Both the position numbers and the translations under genes were made by a program. Below the pieces are notes generated by a model. The model saw only the letters and a list, made by a program, of their open reading frames with translations, made no database searches and had not been told where the DNA came from. Below are positions 15,359-23,701 of a stretch of DNA of 64,000 bases, piece by piece. The DNA comes from Gemmatimonadota bacterium (lineage in GTDB: Bacteria > Gemmatimonadota > Gemmatimonadetes > Gemmatimonadales > GWC2-71-9): positions 1 to 64,000 of the forward strand of contig QHUK01000040.1 in NCBI GenBank assembly GCA_003222085.1, read 5' to 3'. Position 1 is the stretch's first letter. The number at the start of each line of letters is the position of its first letter.

Positions 15359-17487
15359 TGCTGGTTGGCGCCCTGCACCTGCTCCTGCTCCCCCCGCCCG
15401 CCGGCGCGCAACAGCCCGACTCGATTCCCACCGACACCCTCGCCCCCGTCGTCGTCACCGGCGTCCGGCTCCCCACCGTGCGGGAGCTGGCGCGCGGACT
15501 CGCGGGGCGCACCGCCTCCCTCGACGCCCAGGACCTGGATGCCCGCGGTGTGCGCTCGCTCGCGGACGCCTTGGAGCAGCTGCCGGGCGTGACGACGTCG
15601 GACGAGCTCGGCGCCACCGCACAGCTCGACGTCTCGCTGCGCGGGTTTCAGGTCTCCCCCGTGATCGGGGTGCCGCAGGGGGTGACGGTATACGTGGACG
15701 GCGTGCGCGCCAACGAGCCCGACGCGCACGAAGTGAACTTCGACCTGTTGCCCCTCGAGGACGTGGAACGGGTCGAGGTGGTGTACGGCCCTTCGGTGCT
15801 GCTGGGCCGCAACGCGCTCGGCGCCGCGGTGAACCTCCTGACCCGGCGTGGCACGAGCCCGGCGGCGCGCGAAATCGAAGCGTCGGCGGGGAGCTGGGGA
15901 CGCTACGAGCTGAAGGCGCGCGCCGGCACACGTCACGGCGTGTGGGATTATTACCTCGGGGCGCGCTACGAGCGGGAGGGCGGCTGGCGCGAGGATACCC
16001 CCAGCCGGATCGGCACGCTGTTCGCCAAGCTCGGGCTCTTGAACGGCACCTGGGACGCTACCCTCAGCTACTCGGGCGCCGACAACCGGATCTTCCAGGC
16101 GGGCAGCCTCCCCGAGAGCGTGGCGGTGGCGAATCCCCGGCGCAACTTCACCGGGGGCGATTACTTCGCTCCGCGGGCACACCTCGCCATCCTCAACGCG
16201 CAGCGGTTGCTCGGGCGGACGCAGCTCGCGATCAACGCGTTCGGACGCTCGCTCTCGAGCGAGCAGTTCAATGCGAACTTCGTCGGGGAGGACTCGCGCC
16301 AGCGGAACACGACGCGAATTGGAGGCGGTGCCGCGCAGCTCTCGGGAAAGGTGCCGCTCGGGCGTCGGGAGCTGCGCTGGCTCGCCGGCGCGGACGCGGA
16401 TTACGGACACGTCGCCGTGCGCATCTTCGCCGTACCGGGCGGCGGCGCAGCTGATTCGCTCACCCAGTCCGTGCGCACCAATCAGGTGGATGCGGGTGTC
16501 TTCGCCGGCGCGAACCTCGAGCTCGTGCCACGGCTCACCGCGACGTTCGCGGTGCGCTACGACTGGATCCGCGTGCCGTTCGAGGACCTGATCGATTCGA
16601 CCCAGAATGGCCTCAACATCTTCCGTCGCCTGTCGCCCCGCGCCGGCGTCACATGGACCGACGGGGCGGGGGCGCACGAGCTGTTCGCATCCGTGAGCCG
16701 CGGATTCCGCGCTCCCGCCGTGGTGGAGCTGGGGTGCGCCGACCCCCAGGCTGCGTGTCCGTTGCCGTTCGCCCTCGGACCCGACCCCGCGCTGAAGCCG
16801 GTGGTCGCCACGACGTATGAACTGGGGTGGCGCGCCCGCGCGCCGTCGGGGAGAGGAGGGGTCGACGCCAGCGCCGACGTGTACCGCACCGACGTGCGCG
16901 ACGACATCTTCTTCATCGCGTCGACCGTTACGGGCGGCTATTTCCAGAACATCGGTGCCACGCGTCGCAGCGGCGTGGAGCTCGCCCTCCAGTGGCGCGG
17001 CGCTGTCGGTGAGCGGGCGTACGCCAACTACGGCTACACGCGAGCCAGCTTCGAAACGACTGCGAACCTTGCCACCACGCGCGACCCGGCGGGTGAGACG
17101 GTGACGCCGGGAGACGAGCTCCCGATGGTGCCGGGGCACCGCGTGAATGCCGGGCTCACGGTACCGATCCTCCGTTCCCATGGAACCGAGACCGGTGTGG
17201 CGCTCTCGGCTGGACTGGACGCCCGCTACGTGGGGCGGCAGTGGCTGCGGGGCGACGAGGAGAACGTCACTCGGCGGCTCGCCGACTACGCCGTCGCCGA
17301 CCTGTCGCTCACGCTGACCTGGCGCGACTTCGAGCTGCGCGGCGCGGTGCGAAATCTCTTCGACCGACGCTACGTCAGCTTCGGGACTTTTGCCGAGAAT
17401 CCCACGGTGACGGGTACGCCGATCCAGCGCTGGCTCACGCCCGGGCCGCCGAGGCATGTGCAGGTGAGCCTGAGTACGGACTTCTGA
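15313..17487 (+). CDS. TonB-dependent outer-membrane receptor
   Basis: 724 residues from GTG 15313; TTG 15358 is an alternative that would exclude the repeat-encoded SVPRSAFRLPR. A signal peptide (LLVGALHLLLLPPPAGAQ) is followed by a TonB-box-like VVVTGVRLP, a plug domain (residues about 40-150: SLADALEQLPGV, LRGFQVSPVIGVPQGVTVYV, VERVEVVYGPSVLLG) and a large beta-barrel ending in LSTDF with a terminal Phe. Length fits the siderophore/metabolite class. It sits between gcdH and etfBA, so the imported ligand could be an aromatic acid or other substrate degraded through acyl-CoA; this is inference. Confidence 0.9.
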   Translation: MRLSSVPRSAFRLPRLLVGALHLLLLPPPAGAQQPDSIPTDTLAPVVVTGVRLPTVRELARGLAGRTASLDAQDLDARGVRSLADALEQLPGVTTSDELGATAQLDVSLRGFQVSPVIGVPQGVTVYVDGVRANEPDAHEVNFDLLPLEDVERVEVVYGPSVLLGRNALGAAVNLLTRRGTSPAAREIEASAGSWGRYELKARAGTRHGVWDYYLGARYEREGGWREDTPSRIGTLFAKLGLLNGTWDATLSYSGADNRIFQAGSLPESVAVANPRRNFTGGDYFAPRAHLAILNAQRLLGRTQLAINAFGRSLSSEQFNANFVGEDSRQRNTTRIGGGAAQLSGKVPLGRRELRWLAGADADYGHVAVRIFAVPGGGAADSLTQSVRTNQVDAGVFAGANLELVPRLTATFAVRYDWIRVPFEDLIDSTQNGLNIFRRLSPRAGVTWTDGAGAHELFASVSRGFRAPAVVELGCADPQAACPLPFALGPDPALKPVVATTYELGWRARAPSGRGGVDASADVYRTDVRDDIFFIASTVTGGYFQNIGATRRSGVELALQWRGAVGERAYANYGYTRASFETTANLATTRDPAGETVTPGDELPMVPGHRVNAGLTVPILRSHGTETGVALSAGLDARYVGRQWLRGDEENVTRRLADYAVADLSLTLTWRDFELRGAVRNLFDRRYVSFGTFAENPTVTGTPIQRWLTPGPPRHVQVSLSTDF

Positions 17488-17495
17488 CGTCGTGG

Positions 17496-17619
17496 TCCGT
17501 TGTCCGTCATCCGTTGTCCGTTATGATCCGCTTCAGCCCCGTTGCGGTGGTCGGCCGACCGGGTTTCTTTTCCTGCGCTTTTATGCGTTTCCGGATGACG
17601 GATAACGGACTACGGAAAA
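17496..17619. repeat. Heptamer inverted repeat, family C
   Basis: Left arm 17496-17523: TCCGTTG, TCCGTCA, TCCGTTG, TCCGTTA. Right arm 17592-17619: CGGATGA, CGGATAA, CGGACTA, CGGAAAA, complementary words in another order. The 68-base loop holds a 12-bp palindrome, GGTCGGCCGACC. It begins nine bases after the TonB receptor stop and ends four bases before the etfB start. No other content is seen in this gap. Confidence 0.8.
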
Positions 17620-17623
17620 CACG

Positions 17624-18376
17624 ATGAAGATCGCGGTGTGCATCAAGCGCGTTCCCGATAGCGAGACCCGCGTTAAAATCGCCGCCGACGGCAAATCACT
17701 CGACGAAGCGGGCGTCAAATTCATCCTCAATCCCTACGACGAATTCGCCGTCGAAGAAGCCCTGCGGCAGAAGGAAAAGGCGGGGGCGGGAGAAGTCGTC
17801 GTCATCGCGCTCGGGCCCCCGGCTGCCCAGGAGACGATCCGCACCGCGCTCGCGATGGGTGCCGATCGCGGCGTCTTGCTGCAGACCCAGGGCCTCCACG
17901 CCGACGGCCTCGAAACGGCGAGGGCGCTCGCCGCGGAGCTCAAGGACAACGAGTTCGACTTGATCCTGCTCGGGAAGATGGCGATCGACGATTACAACCA
18001 TCAGGTCGGGCCGATGGTGGCCGAGCTCCTCGACCTGCCGTGCGTAACCACGGTCGCCCACCTCGAGATCGCAGCGGGCAAGGCGACGGCGGAGCGGGAG
18101 ATCGAAGGCGGCGTCGAGGTCGTGGAGTTTTCGCTGCCGGCCGTGCTCACCACCGACAAGGGACTGAACGAGCCGCGCTATCCCGCGCTCAAAGGCATCA
18201 TGGCGGCGAAAAAGAAGCCGCTCGAGGTCAAACCCACCACGCCCGGGCCGGGAGCGCTCGCGATCGTCTCGCTCACCCTGCCCCCGGAGCGACAGGCAGG
18301 CAAGATCGTCGGCGAGGGGTCCGCAGCCGTGGCGGAGCTGGTGCGTCTGCTGCGCGAGGAAGCAAAAGTTCTGTGA
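17624..18376 (+). CDS. etfB: Electron transfer flavoprotein, beta subunit
   Basis: 250 residues, the usual length. N-terminal MKIAVCIKRVPDSE and FILNPYDEFAVEEALR are typical, as are ALAMGADRGVLL, the D-G-L-E-T-A stretch, LILLGKMAIDDYNHQVGPMVAELL, and the signature LTTDKGLNEPRYPALKGIMAAKKK. EtfB binds AMP and pairs with EtfA to accept electrons from acyl-CoA dehydrogenases such as the GCDH encoded upstream. The start lies directly after the family C repeat with no clear Shine-Dalgarno. Its stop overlaps the etfA GTG (GTGA). Confidence 0.95.
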   Translation: MKIAVCIKRVPDSETRVKIAADGKSLDEAGVKFILNPYDEFAVEEALRQKEKAGAGEVVVIALGPPAAQETIRTALAMGADRGVLLQTQGLHADGLETARALAAELKDNEFDLILLGKMAIDDYNHQVGPMVAELLDLPCVTTVAHLEIAAGKATAEREIEGGVEVVEFSLPAVLTTDKGLNEPRYPALKGIMAAKKKPLEVKPTTPGPGALAIVSLTLPPERQAGKIVGEGSAAVAELVRLLREEAKVL

Positions 18377-19347
18377 GCAACGTCCTCGCGGTCCTCGAGC
18401 AGCGGGACGGCGCGTTGCGGAAGGTGTCGCACGAGGTGGTGACCGGCGCCCGGCGGCTCGCCGACGCGCTGAGTGGCAACGTGGACGCGCTGATTCTGGC
18501 GGCGGGCCCGGCGCGCGGCGCGGACCAGCTGGGCCGGTTCGGCGCGGACAAGGTGATCACGCTCACGAACGCCGCGTTCGGCATGTATGCGCCGGAGGGC
18601 TACGCGGGCGCCATCGCCGCGCGCGTCACGGGCGGCGGGTATGGAGCCGTGGTGTTCGCCGCCAGCGCGACGGGGAAGGACCTCGCGCCCCGAGTGGCCG
18701 CGCGGCTGGGGCGCCCGCTGGCGCAGGACATTACCGACCTCGCGGTCGATGGTGGCGCGGTCACGCTGACGCGGCCCGTGTACGCGGGGAAGGCCCTCCT
18801 GAGGCTCAGGGTCGTCGGGACGCCCGCGGTCATCTCCTTGAGGCCGAATGTCTTCACACCGGTCGAGCGGCCCAAAGCCGGAACGCAGGAGAGTGCGGCG
18901 GTGGCGGGGCCGGCGGGGCGGGTGGTGGTGAAGGAAATCAAGGCGGCGGAAGCGGGCATGCTCGATGTGGCCGAAGCGCCGATTGTCGTGTCCGGCGGCC
19001 GCGGGCTCAAGGAGCCGGCCAACTTCAGGGTATTGGAGGAGCTGGCGGCGGCGTTCGCGGGACGCGCGGCTGTTGGTGCCTCGCGCGCCGTGGTGGACGC
19101 CGGGTGGCGGCCCCATGCGGACCAGGTGGGACAGACCGGCAAGACGGTCAGCCCGACGTTGTACGTCGCGGTCGGCATCTCGGGGGCGATCCAGCACCTC
19201 GCGGGGATGCGCACGTCCAAGGTCATCGTGGCCATCAACAAGGACAAGGACGCGCCGATCTTCAAGGTGGCGGATTACGGAATCGTGGGGGACCTCTTTG
19301 AAGTCGTTCCCAAGCTCACTGAGGAGATCAAGAAGCTCCGTGGGTAA
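18373..19347 (+). CDS. etfA: Electron transfer flavoprotein, alpha subunit
   Basis: 324 residues from GTG 18373, overlapping the etfB stop by four bases. The N-terminal half is a Rossmann-like domain ([32 protein letters not shown]). The C-terminal FAD domain carries [61 protein letters not shown] and [20 protein letters not shown]. All usual FAD-contact motifs are intact. With EtfB it forms the soluble heterodimer that shuttles electrons to the membrane ETF:quinone oxidoreductase encoded next. Confidence 0.95.
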   Translation: MSNVLAVLEQRDGALRKVSHEVVTGARRLADALSGNVDALILAAGPARGADQLGRFGADKVITLTNAAFGMYAPEGYAGAIAARVTGGGYGAVVFAASATGKDLAPRVAARLGRPLAQDITDLAVDGGAVTLTRPVYAGKALLRLRVVGTPAVISLRPNVFTPVERPKAGTQESAAVAGPAGRVVVKEIKAAEAGMLDVAEAPIVVSGGRGLKEPANFRVLEELAAAFAGRAAVGASRAVVDAGWRPHADQVGQTGKTVSPTLYVAVGISGAIQHLAGMRTSKVIVAINKDKDAPIFKVADYGIVGDLFEVVPKLTEEIKKLRG

Positions 19348-19464
19348 ACGCGGAACGCGAAACGCGGAACGCGAAACCGACGCGTGGGCGTCGAGCGCCG
19401 GGACCATCTCAGGTTCGCAACCCGGCACTGCTGTTCCGCGTTCCGCCTTCCGCGTTCCGCGTTC
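19347..19464. repeat. Heptamer inverted repeat, family B copy 2
   Basis: The left arm 19347-19377 (AAC, then GCGGAAC, GCGAAAC, GCGGAAC, GCGAAAC) begins at the last base of the etfA stop. The right arm, 19431-19464, is CTGTTCC followed by reverse-complement heptamers and ends three bases before the ETF-QO ATG. The 53-base loop can form two further hairpins: CGACGC/GCGTCG and GCCGGG/CCCGGC. Confidence 0.85.
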
Positions 19465-19467
19465 AGT

Positions 19468-21108
19468 ATGATCCCCGCCCGCTATCAGCCGCCCCTGCCG
19501 CTGGATCGCCTCCTGTTGCCGGTCGGCGCTCCCGGCGCGGGCGACCGGATGGAGCTGGACGTGCTGATCGTAGGGGCCGGGCCCGCCGGACTCGCCTGCG
19601 CGATCGAGCTGGCGCACCTCGCGCAGCGCGACCGCACGGACGTGAACATCGGCGTGCTCGAGAAGGCCGAGGCCCTGGGCGAGCACTCCCTCTCGGGCGC
19701 GGTCGTGAACCCCCGCGCGTTCCGCGAGCTGTTCCCCGACGTGAAGGATGCCGACTTCCCCTTCCGCGGGCCCGTCGAGAGAGAACGCGTCGCCCTCCTC
19801 ACCGCCCGCCGGGCGTTCACCCTCCCCACGCCGCCCACGATGCACAACGCCGGGAATTACGTGGCGTCGCTGTGCGAGATCGTGCGCTGGCTGGGCGAGC
19901 GCGCCACCGCGTTGGGGGTGAACCTCTTCACCGGCTTTCCGGCGGCAAGCCTGCTCGTGAACGGGCGCCGGGTGATGGGCGTCCGCACCACGGCGACCGG
20001 CCTCGACCGTGAGGGGGGGCGGCTCTCGAACTACATGGCGCCGAACGATCTCCTCGCCAAGGTGACGGCGTTGGCCGAGGGGACGCGCGGCAGCCTCTCG
20101 CAGGCGTGGCTCGACTGGCAAGGCGTGACGTCCGAGAATCCGCAGATCTTCGCGCTCGGCGTGAAGGAGATCTGGGAGACGAAGCGGCCGCTCGACGCGA
20201 TCGTCCACACCCTCGGCTGGCCGATCCCGACGGATGCCTTCGGTGGCAGCTTCATGTATCCGCTCGAGCCGAAGCTCGTGGCGCTGGGGCTGGTCGTAGG
20301 GCTCGACTACCGAGACGCCGCGCTCGATGTCCACGAGCTGCTCCAGCGGATGAAGCGGCACCCGTTGTTCCGGCGGCACCTGGAAGGCGGCGAGCTGGTC
20401 GAGTGGGGCGCGAAGACGATCCCCGAGGGCGGCTACTACGCCGTCCCGGCGCGCCGTTCGGGCGACGGCGTCGTGATCCTGGGCGACTCGGCCGGCTTCG
20501 TGGATGTGCCGTCCCTGAAGGGGATCCACTACGCCATGCAGTCGGGGATGTTCGCCGCCCGCGCCATCTATGCGGGCCTCCGGGCCGGCGACGCGTCCGC
20601 CGCAGGGCTCGCCGAGTACGACCGGCTGGTGAACGCGTCCTTCATCATGAGCGACCTGTATCGCACCCGCAACATGCGGCTCGCGTTCAAGGACGGGTTC
20701 TATGTCGGAGGCGTAAAGGCGGGGCTGATGACGGTCACCGGCGGGCGGTTCCCCGGCCGAAAGATCGCGGTGGAGCCGGACGCAAACGTGGAGCGTACAC
20801 TGACCCCGGGTGCAAGCCCGGGGATCACCCCCGACCGCCGTCACACCCTCTCTAAAGTGGATGGCGTCTTCAAATCAGGGAACGCGACGCGCGACACGAT
20901 CCCGAAGCATCTAGTCATTGGCTCGGACGTCCCCGCCGCTGTGGCGGAGTTCTACGCCCACATGTGTCCGGCCGGAGTGTACGAAGTGGTGCAGGGCGCC
21001 CTCCGCGTGAACGCCCCGAACTGCGTCGACTGCAAGGCCACGGACGTCCTCGGACCTCGGTGGACGCCGCGGGAAGGGGGGAGCGGGCCCAAGTACAAGC
21101 GGATGTAG
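19468..21108 (+). CDS. Electron transfer flavoprotein:quinone oxidoreductase
   Basis: 546 residues from ATG 19468. FAD motif VLIVGAGPAGLACAIELAH (about 33-51), HSLSGAVVNP, GGSFMYPLEP, WGAKTIPEGGYYAVP, VVILGDSAGFVDVPSLKGIH, and the C-terminal ferredoxin-like region MCPAGVYE ... NCVDCKATD ... GGSGPKY. It should oxidise reduced ETF and reduce membrane quinone. Two oddities are seen. The cluster region keeps Cys500, Cys519 and Cys522, but the fourth ligand of the family (CKTCD) is Thr525 (CKATD). A palindromic insertion encodes LTPGASPGITPD in the loop before RHTLSKVDGVF. Family is certain; whether a complete 4Fe-4S cluster forms is doubtful. Confidence 0.92.
   Translation: MIPARYQPPLPLDRLLLPVGAPGAGDRMELDVLIVGAGPAGLACAIELAHLAQRDRTDVNIGVLEKAEALGEHSLSGAVVNPRAFRELFPDVKDADFPFRGPVERERVALLTARRAFTLPTPPTMHNAGNYVASLCEIVRWLGERATALGVNLFTGFPAASLLVNGRRVMGVRTTATGLDREGGRLSNYMAPNDLLAKVTALAEGTRGSLSQAWLDWQGVTSENPQIFALGVKEIWETKRPLDAIVHTLGWPIPTDAFGGSFMYPLEPKLVALGLVVGLDYRDAALDVHELLQRMKRHPLFRRHLEGGELVEWGAKTIPEGGYYAVPARRSGDGVVILGDSAGFVDVPSLKGIHYAMQSGMFAARAIYAGLRAGDASAAGLAEYDRLVNASFIMSDLYRTRNMRLAFKDGFYVGGVKAGLMTVTGGRFPGRKIAVEPDANVERTLTPGASPGITPDRRHTLSKVDGVFKSGNATRDTIPKHLVIGSDVPAAVAEFYAHMCPAGVYEVVQGALRVNAPNCVDCKATDVLGPRWTPREGGSGPKYKRM
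20801..20827. repeat. Palindromic insertion inside the ETF-QO gene
   Basis: CCCCGGG (20804-20810), TGCAAG, CCCGGGG (20817-20823), extended by TGA and TCA at the ends with a one-base bulge. It is in frame and encodes TPGASPGIT in a surface loop where relatives have no such residues. This is a REP-like unit distinct from the one at 10353. Confidence 0.6.
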
Positions 21109-21259
21109 AGCCCCGCACCGCTCGCGCCGGTTGGCATCGGCGCATCAGTTTCGACCGGGCGGCCACAGTTCGCAGCACGCCGCCGCCGCCTCCCGCCCCT
21201 GGGTCAGTCTCGTATCATCAATAGCACCACTATGATAGCCCACATTGCCGTGCCGACGC

Positions 21260-21341
21260 GACATGGCACTGGGTATGCAAACCCGCCGGGGCGAGCCCTG
21301 TGCAAGCGCCCTGGTGGGACGACGGCAGGAGGTTACTTCGC
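21260..21341 (+). promoter_or_regulatory. Structured leader upstream of GGDEF operon (possible c-di-GMP riboswitch-like)
   Basis: The 233-base gap 21109-21341 precedes a small gene and a GGDEF-like gene. It contains GCAAACC (21277-21283) and TGCAAGC (21301-21307), which recall the conserved GCAAACC and GCAAAGC of GEMM-I c-di-GMP riboswitches. GGGCG/CGCCC and GGGT/ACCC stems can be drawn, and AGGAGGTTAC is near the end. The usual tetraloop between the motifs is not convincing. No clear promoter is seen further upstream. The resemblance may be chance. Confidence 0.25.
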
Positions 21342-21560
21342 ATGCGAAGCGATTCCACCCTGTATGAGCAGCCCCGGCGGCGTGGCTGGGATCGGCGAGC
21401 CGATCGCGGCCGCCGCATGGTCCGCGATCGCCGACGCGAGAGCGTGGACGTGTCGCTCGAGCGCCGTCGCGGCGTCGAGCGACGCGCGGAAGCTCCGCGT
21501 CGCGCCCGGGCGGGCCGGCGCAACTCGGACCCGGAAGGCTTTCAGGCGTTGAACCTGTAA
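21342..21560 (+). CDS. Small Arg-rich protein, unknown function
   Basis: 72 residues from ATG 21342, with an excellent AGGAGG nine bases upstream that decides the start. It begins MRSDSTLYEQPRRRGWDRRA; about a third of the residues are Arg, arranged in RRR-x-x-RR pairs (RRMVRDRRRE, ERRRGVERRAE). It could be a nucleic-acid-binding or disordered polycation, or regulate the GGDEF-like protein that starts ten bases after it. The start codon is the centre of a 14-bp palindrome, CTTCGCATGCGAAG (21336-21349), which could occlude translation. No family is recognised. Confidence 0.6.
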   Translation: MRSDSTLYEQPRRRGWDRRADRGRRMVRDRRRESVDVSLERRRGVERRAEAPRRARAGRRNSDPEGFQALNL

Positions 21561-21569
21561 TGCGGCGCG

Positions 21570-22247
21570 ATGGCCTGGCAACCGGTGGTGATCGCCGTCC
21601 TGGCACTCGCCCTCGCATGCGACCTGTATCTGCGCGGTCGCGCGCGGCTCAGGCAGAGTGGGCGGGCGCGCGCCGGCGTGCTGAGCTGGAACGAGAACCG
21701 GAGAGCGTTCTACGAGCTTGCCGGCCGGGAGTTTGAGCGCGCGCGGCGCTACGGCCATCCCTTCACGCTGGGCTACTTCGACCTCGACGACTACAAAGAA
21801 GTGGCCGACCGCTTCAGTCCCCTGACGGCAGAGGGGATGCTGCAGTTGGTGGCCGAGTCGGCCCGGCGCTCGATCCGTGCCAGCGACGTGGTCGCGCGCT
21901 TGGGCGGCGATAGCTTCGCGGTGCTGCTCCCCGAGGCGAGTCCGGAGGCCGCCGACACGGTGATCCGCAAGCTGCAGCAGTCGCTGCGCGACGCGTCGCG
22001 GGAGACCGCCCTGCCGCTCTGCATCAGCGGCGGTGTCGTGACGTGCGTGCAGCCGGCGGAGAGCCTCGAGGCGGTCATCAGCGCTGCGGACCGACTCCTC
22101 TCCGGCGCGAAGGACGCCGGCAACGACACCTTCTGGTGCGAGGTGATCGCGCCCCAGCCGCTCGAGGCATTCGAGCCGGCGCGGCTGCGGCGCCCCTTCC
22201 GCCTCCCCCCAGGATTCGACATGCCGCCGCCGCTGCGCCGGTTATAA
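21570..22247 (+). CDS. Degenerate GGDEF protein with intact I-site
   Basis: 225 residues. One N-terminal membrane segment (VVIAVLALALACDLYL) leads into a GGDEF domain from about residue 38 to 190: HPFTLGYFDLDDYKEVADRF, then RASDVVARLGGDSFAVLLPE. The signature is GGDSF, so the catalytic Glu/Asp position is Ser. The inhibitory RxxD (RASD), spaced five residues before it, is preserved. This combination predicts a c-di-GMP-binding receptor rather than a cyclase. The C-terminal 35 residues are Pro/Arg-rich. It ends convergently with marC, overlapping by six bases. Confidence 0.8.
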   Translation: MAWQPVVIAVLALALACDLYLRGRARLRQSGRARAGVLSWNENRRAFYELAGREFERARRYGHPFTLGYFDLDDYKEVADRFSPLTAEGMLQLVAESARRSIRASDVVARLGGDSFAVLLPEASPEAADTVIRKLQQSLRDASRETALPLCISGGVVTCVQPAESLEAVISAADRLLSGAKDAGNDTFWCEVIAPQPLEAFEPARLRRPFRLPPGFDMPPPLRRL

Positions 22248-22877
22248 TCCCGCCATCTTGATGCCATCGATAATGAACTGCACCGCGATCGCGCACAGCA
22301 CGAGCCCCATGAGACGCGTCAGGATCCGCATCCCCGTCTGGCCGAGCTGTGCCTCCACCCGCGGCGCCGCGGCGAGCGTGATGTAGGTAAGGAAGGCCGT
22401 GAGCGCGATCGCCACATAGACGCCGGCGGTCGTCACCACGCTCTTCGAGGCCCCCGCCAGCACCATGACCGTCGAGATCGCCCCCGGCCCGGCGAGCATG
22501 GGGACGCCGAGCGGCATGATGCCGACGTCCTCTTTCTCGATCCCCTCGGCTTTCTCGACCGCCGTCTCGCGTTGCTGGCTGCGGCGCGCCTGGACCATGT
22601 CGAGCGCATTCAGGCCGATCAGCACCCCGCCGGCGATCTTGAAGGCGCCGATCGTGATGCCGAACAGCCGGAAGATGAGGCTGCCGCCGAGGGCGAACGC
22701 CGTCAGTGTGATGGCGCACGTCCAGGCGCCCCGCCTGGCCATCAGCCTGCGCACCTGGGGTGGGTCCCGCGCCGTCATGGCGAGGAACGTCGGAACCGCT
22801 GTCAGGGGATCGACGATGAACAGTACCGACGTGAAGATGAGGAATAGATCTTGGAGTGTCCGTAGCGTGTCGCTCAC
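22242..22877 (-). CDS. MarC family integral membrane protein
   Basis: 211 residues from GTG 22877 (GTGA overlap with the upstream cyclase stop). Six hydrophobic segments and MarC motifs are seen: LFIVDPLTAVPTFLAMT, AFKIAGGVLIGLNALDMV, the loop with GIMPLGVPMLAGPGAISTVM, and a final GLVLCAIAVQFIIDGIK. The family (formerly thought to be linked to multiple antibiotic resistance) has no established transport substrate. It is the last gene of the long minus-strand molybdenum/tungsten operon, where it may simply ride along. Confidence 0.85.
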   Translation of the reverse strand: MSDTLRTLQDLFLIFTSVLFIVDPLTAVPTFLAMTARDPPQVRRLMARRGAWTCAITLTAFALGGSLIFRLFGITIGAFKIAGGVLIGLNALDMVQARRSQQRETAVEKAEGIEKEDVGIMPLGVPMLAGPGAISTVMVLAGASKSVVTTAGVYVAIALTAFLTYITLAAAPRVEAQLGQTGMRILTRLMGLVLCAIAVQFIIDGIKMAGL

Positions 22878-23701
22878 ATCGCGACCTGCACCACACGGTC
22901 CTTGCCGGCACGCTTCGCCGCGTACATGGCCTGATCGGCCTTGCGGAGCAGCTCGTCGGTCCCGGCCTCGGTGCCGGAGACCGCCAGCACGCCGATGCTG
23001 GCGGTGACCGAGGGAGTGCCCCGAAACACCGTGCGGATGCCGGTGACGAGCCGGGTGGCCGCGGCGTGCGCCACATCGCCGTCGGTCTCCGGCATCAGGA
23101 CCGCGAACTCGTCGCCCCCCAACCGGCCGACGATGTCCGCCTGGCGCACCGCGCTGCGCATCGCGTCCGCCACGAGCCGCAGCACAGCGTCGCCGGTCGC
23201 GTGGCCGTGCGCGTCGTTGATGGACTTGAAGTCGTCCAAATCGAGGTAGATCAGCGCCAGGGGCCGGCCGTAGCGCCGGTTGCGGCTCAGCTCCTGCGCC
23301 AGCTCGTGAGAGAACGCCCGCGCATTCAGCACGTTCGTGAGCGGGTCTTGGATCGCGAGCTGCTCGAGTTGCGAGTGCGTGTGCCGCAGCTGCGATAGGC
23401 CGGTGATGGCCACCCCGACCACCGCCAGGTACGCGAGCTCGTTCAGAACGCGGTAGTCGACCAACGTCGTCGGGGGCAACTGGTCGATGCCGATGCGGAA
23501 GCGCAGGAGACTGGTCGCCAATGCGAAGGCGATGCCCCAATGCATCCCGTCGTGCCAGGCCGCGAGGAGGACGGGAATGACGAAGAGGATGTCCAGCCGC
23601 AGCTCGCCCGGCGTCCGCAAGTTCAGGAGATACACGCCCCCGACGAGGGCGGCCCACCCGAGCAATCGCAGCGAGCGGAGCAGGCCAGGGCGGGTGGCCA
23701 C
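22874..23701 (-). CDS. Membrane-anchored diguanylate cyclase
   Basis: 275 residues from GTG 23701, which shares a base with the moeA stop. About four membrane segments fill residues 10-110 (LGWAALVGGVYLLNL, ILFVIPVLLAAW, WGIAFALATSLL, AYLAVVGVAITGL). A complete GGDEF domain follows: DPLTNVLNARAF, LIYLDLDDFKSINDAHGH, RQADIVGRLGGDEFAVLMPE. The catalytic GGDEF is intact and an I-site RxxD (RQAD) precedes it by five residues, so c-di-GMP synthesis with product inhibition is expected. The N-terminal sensor is of no named family. Operon position after moeA hints at a link between cofactor supply and signalling, which is inference only. Confidence 0.88.
   Translation of the reverse strand: MATRPGLLRSLRLLGWAALVGGVYLLNLRTPGELRLDILFVIPVLLAAWHDGMHWGIAFALATSLLRFRIGIDQLPPTTLVDYRVLNELAYLAVVGVAITGLSQLRHTHSQLEQLAIQDPLTNVLNARAFSHELAQELSRNRRYGRPLALIYLDLDDFKSINDAHGHATGDAVLRLVADAMRSAVRQADIVGRLGGDEFAVLMPETDGDVAHAAATRLVTGIRTVFRGTPSVTASIGVLAVSGTEAGTDELLRKADQAMYAAKRAGKDRVVQVAM

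Noticed and set aside
15310-20844. Very long open frames on the minus strand opposite the TonB receptor and the etf genes
   Set aside because: They mirror GC-rich coding on the plus strand, have low-complexity Arg/Gly/Asp-rich translations and no recognisable motifs; the plus-strand products are clear.
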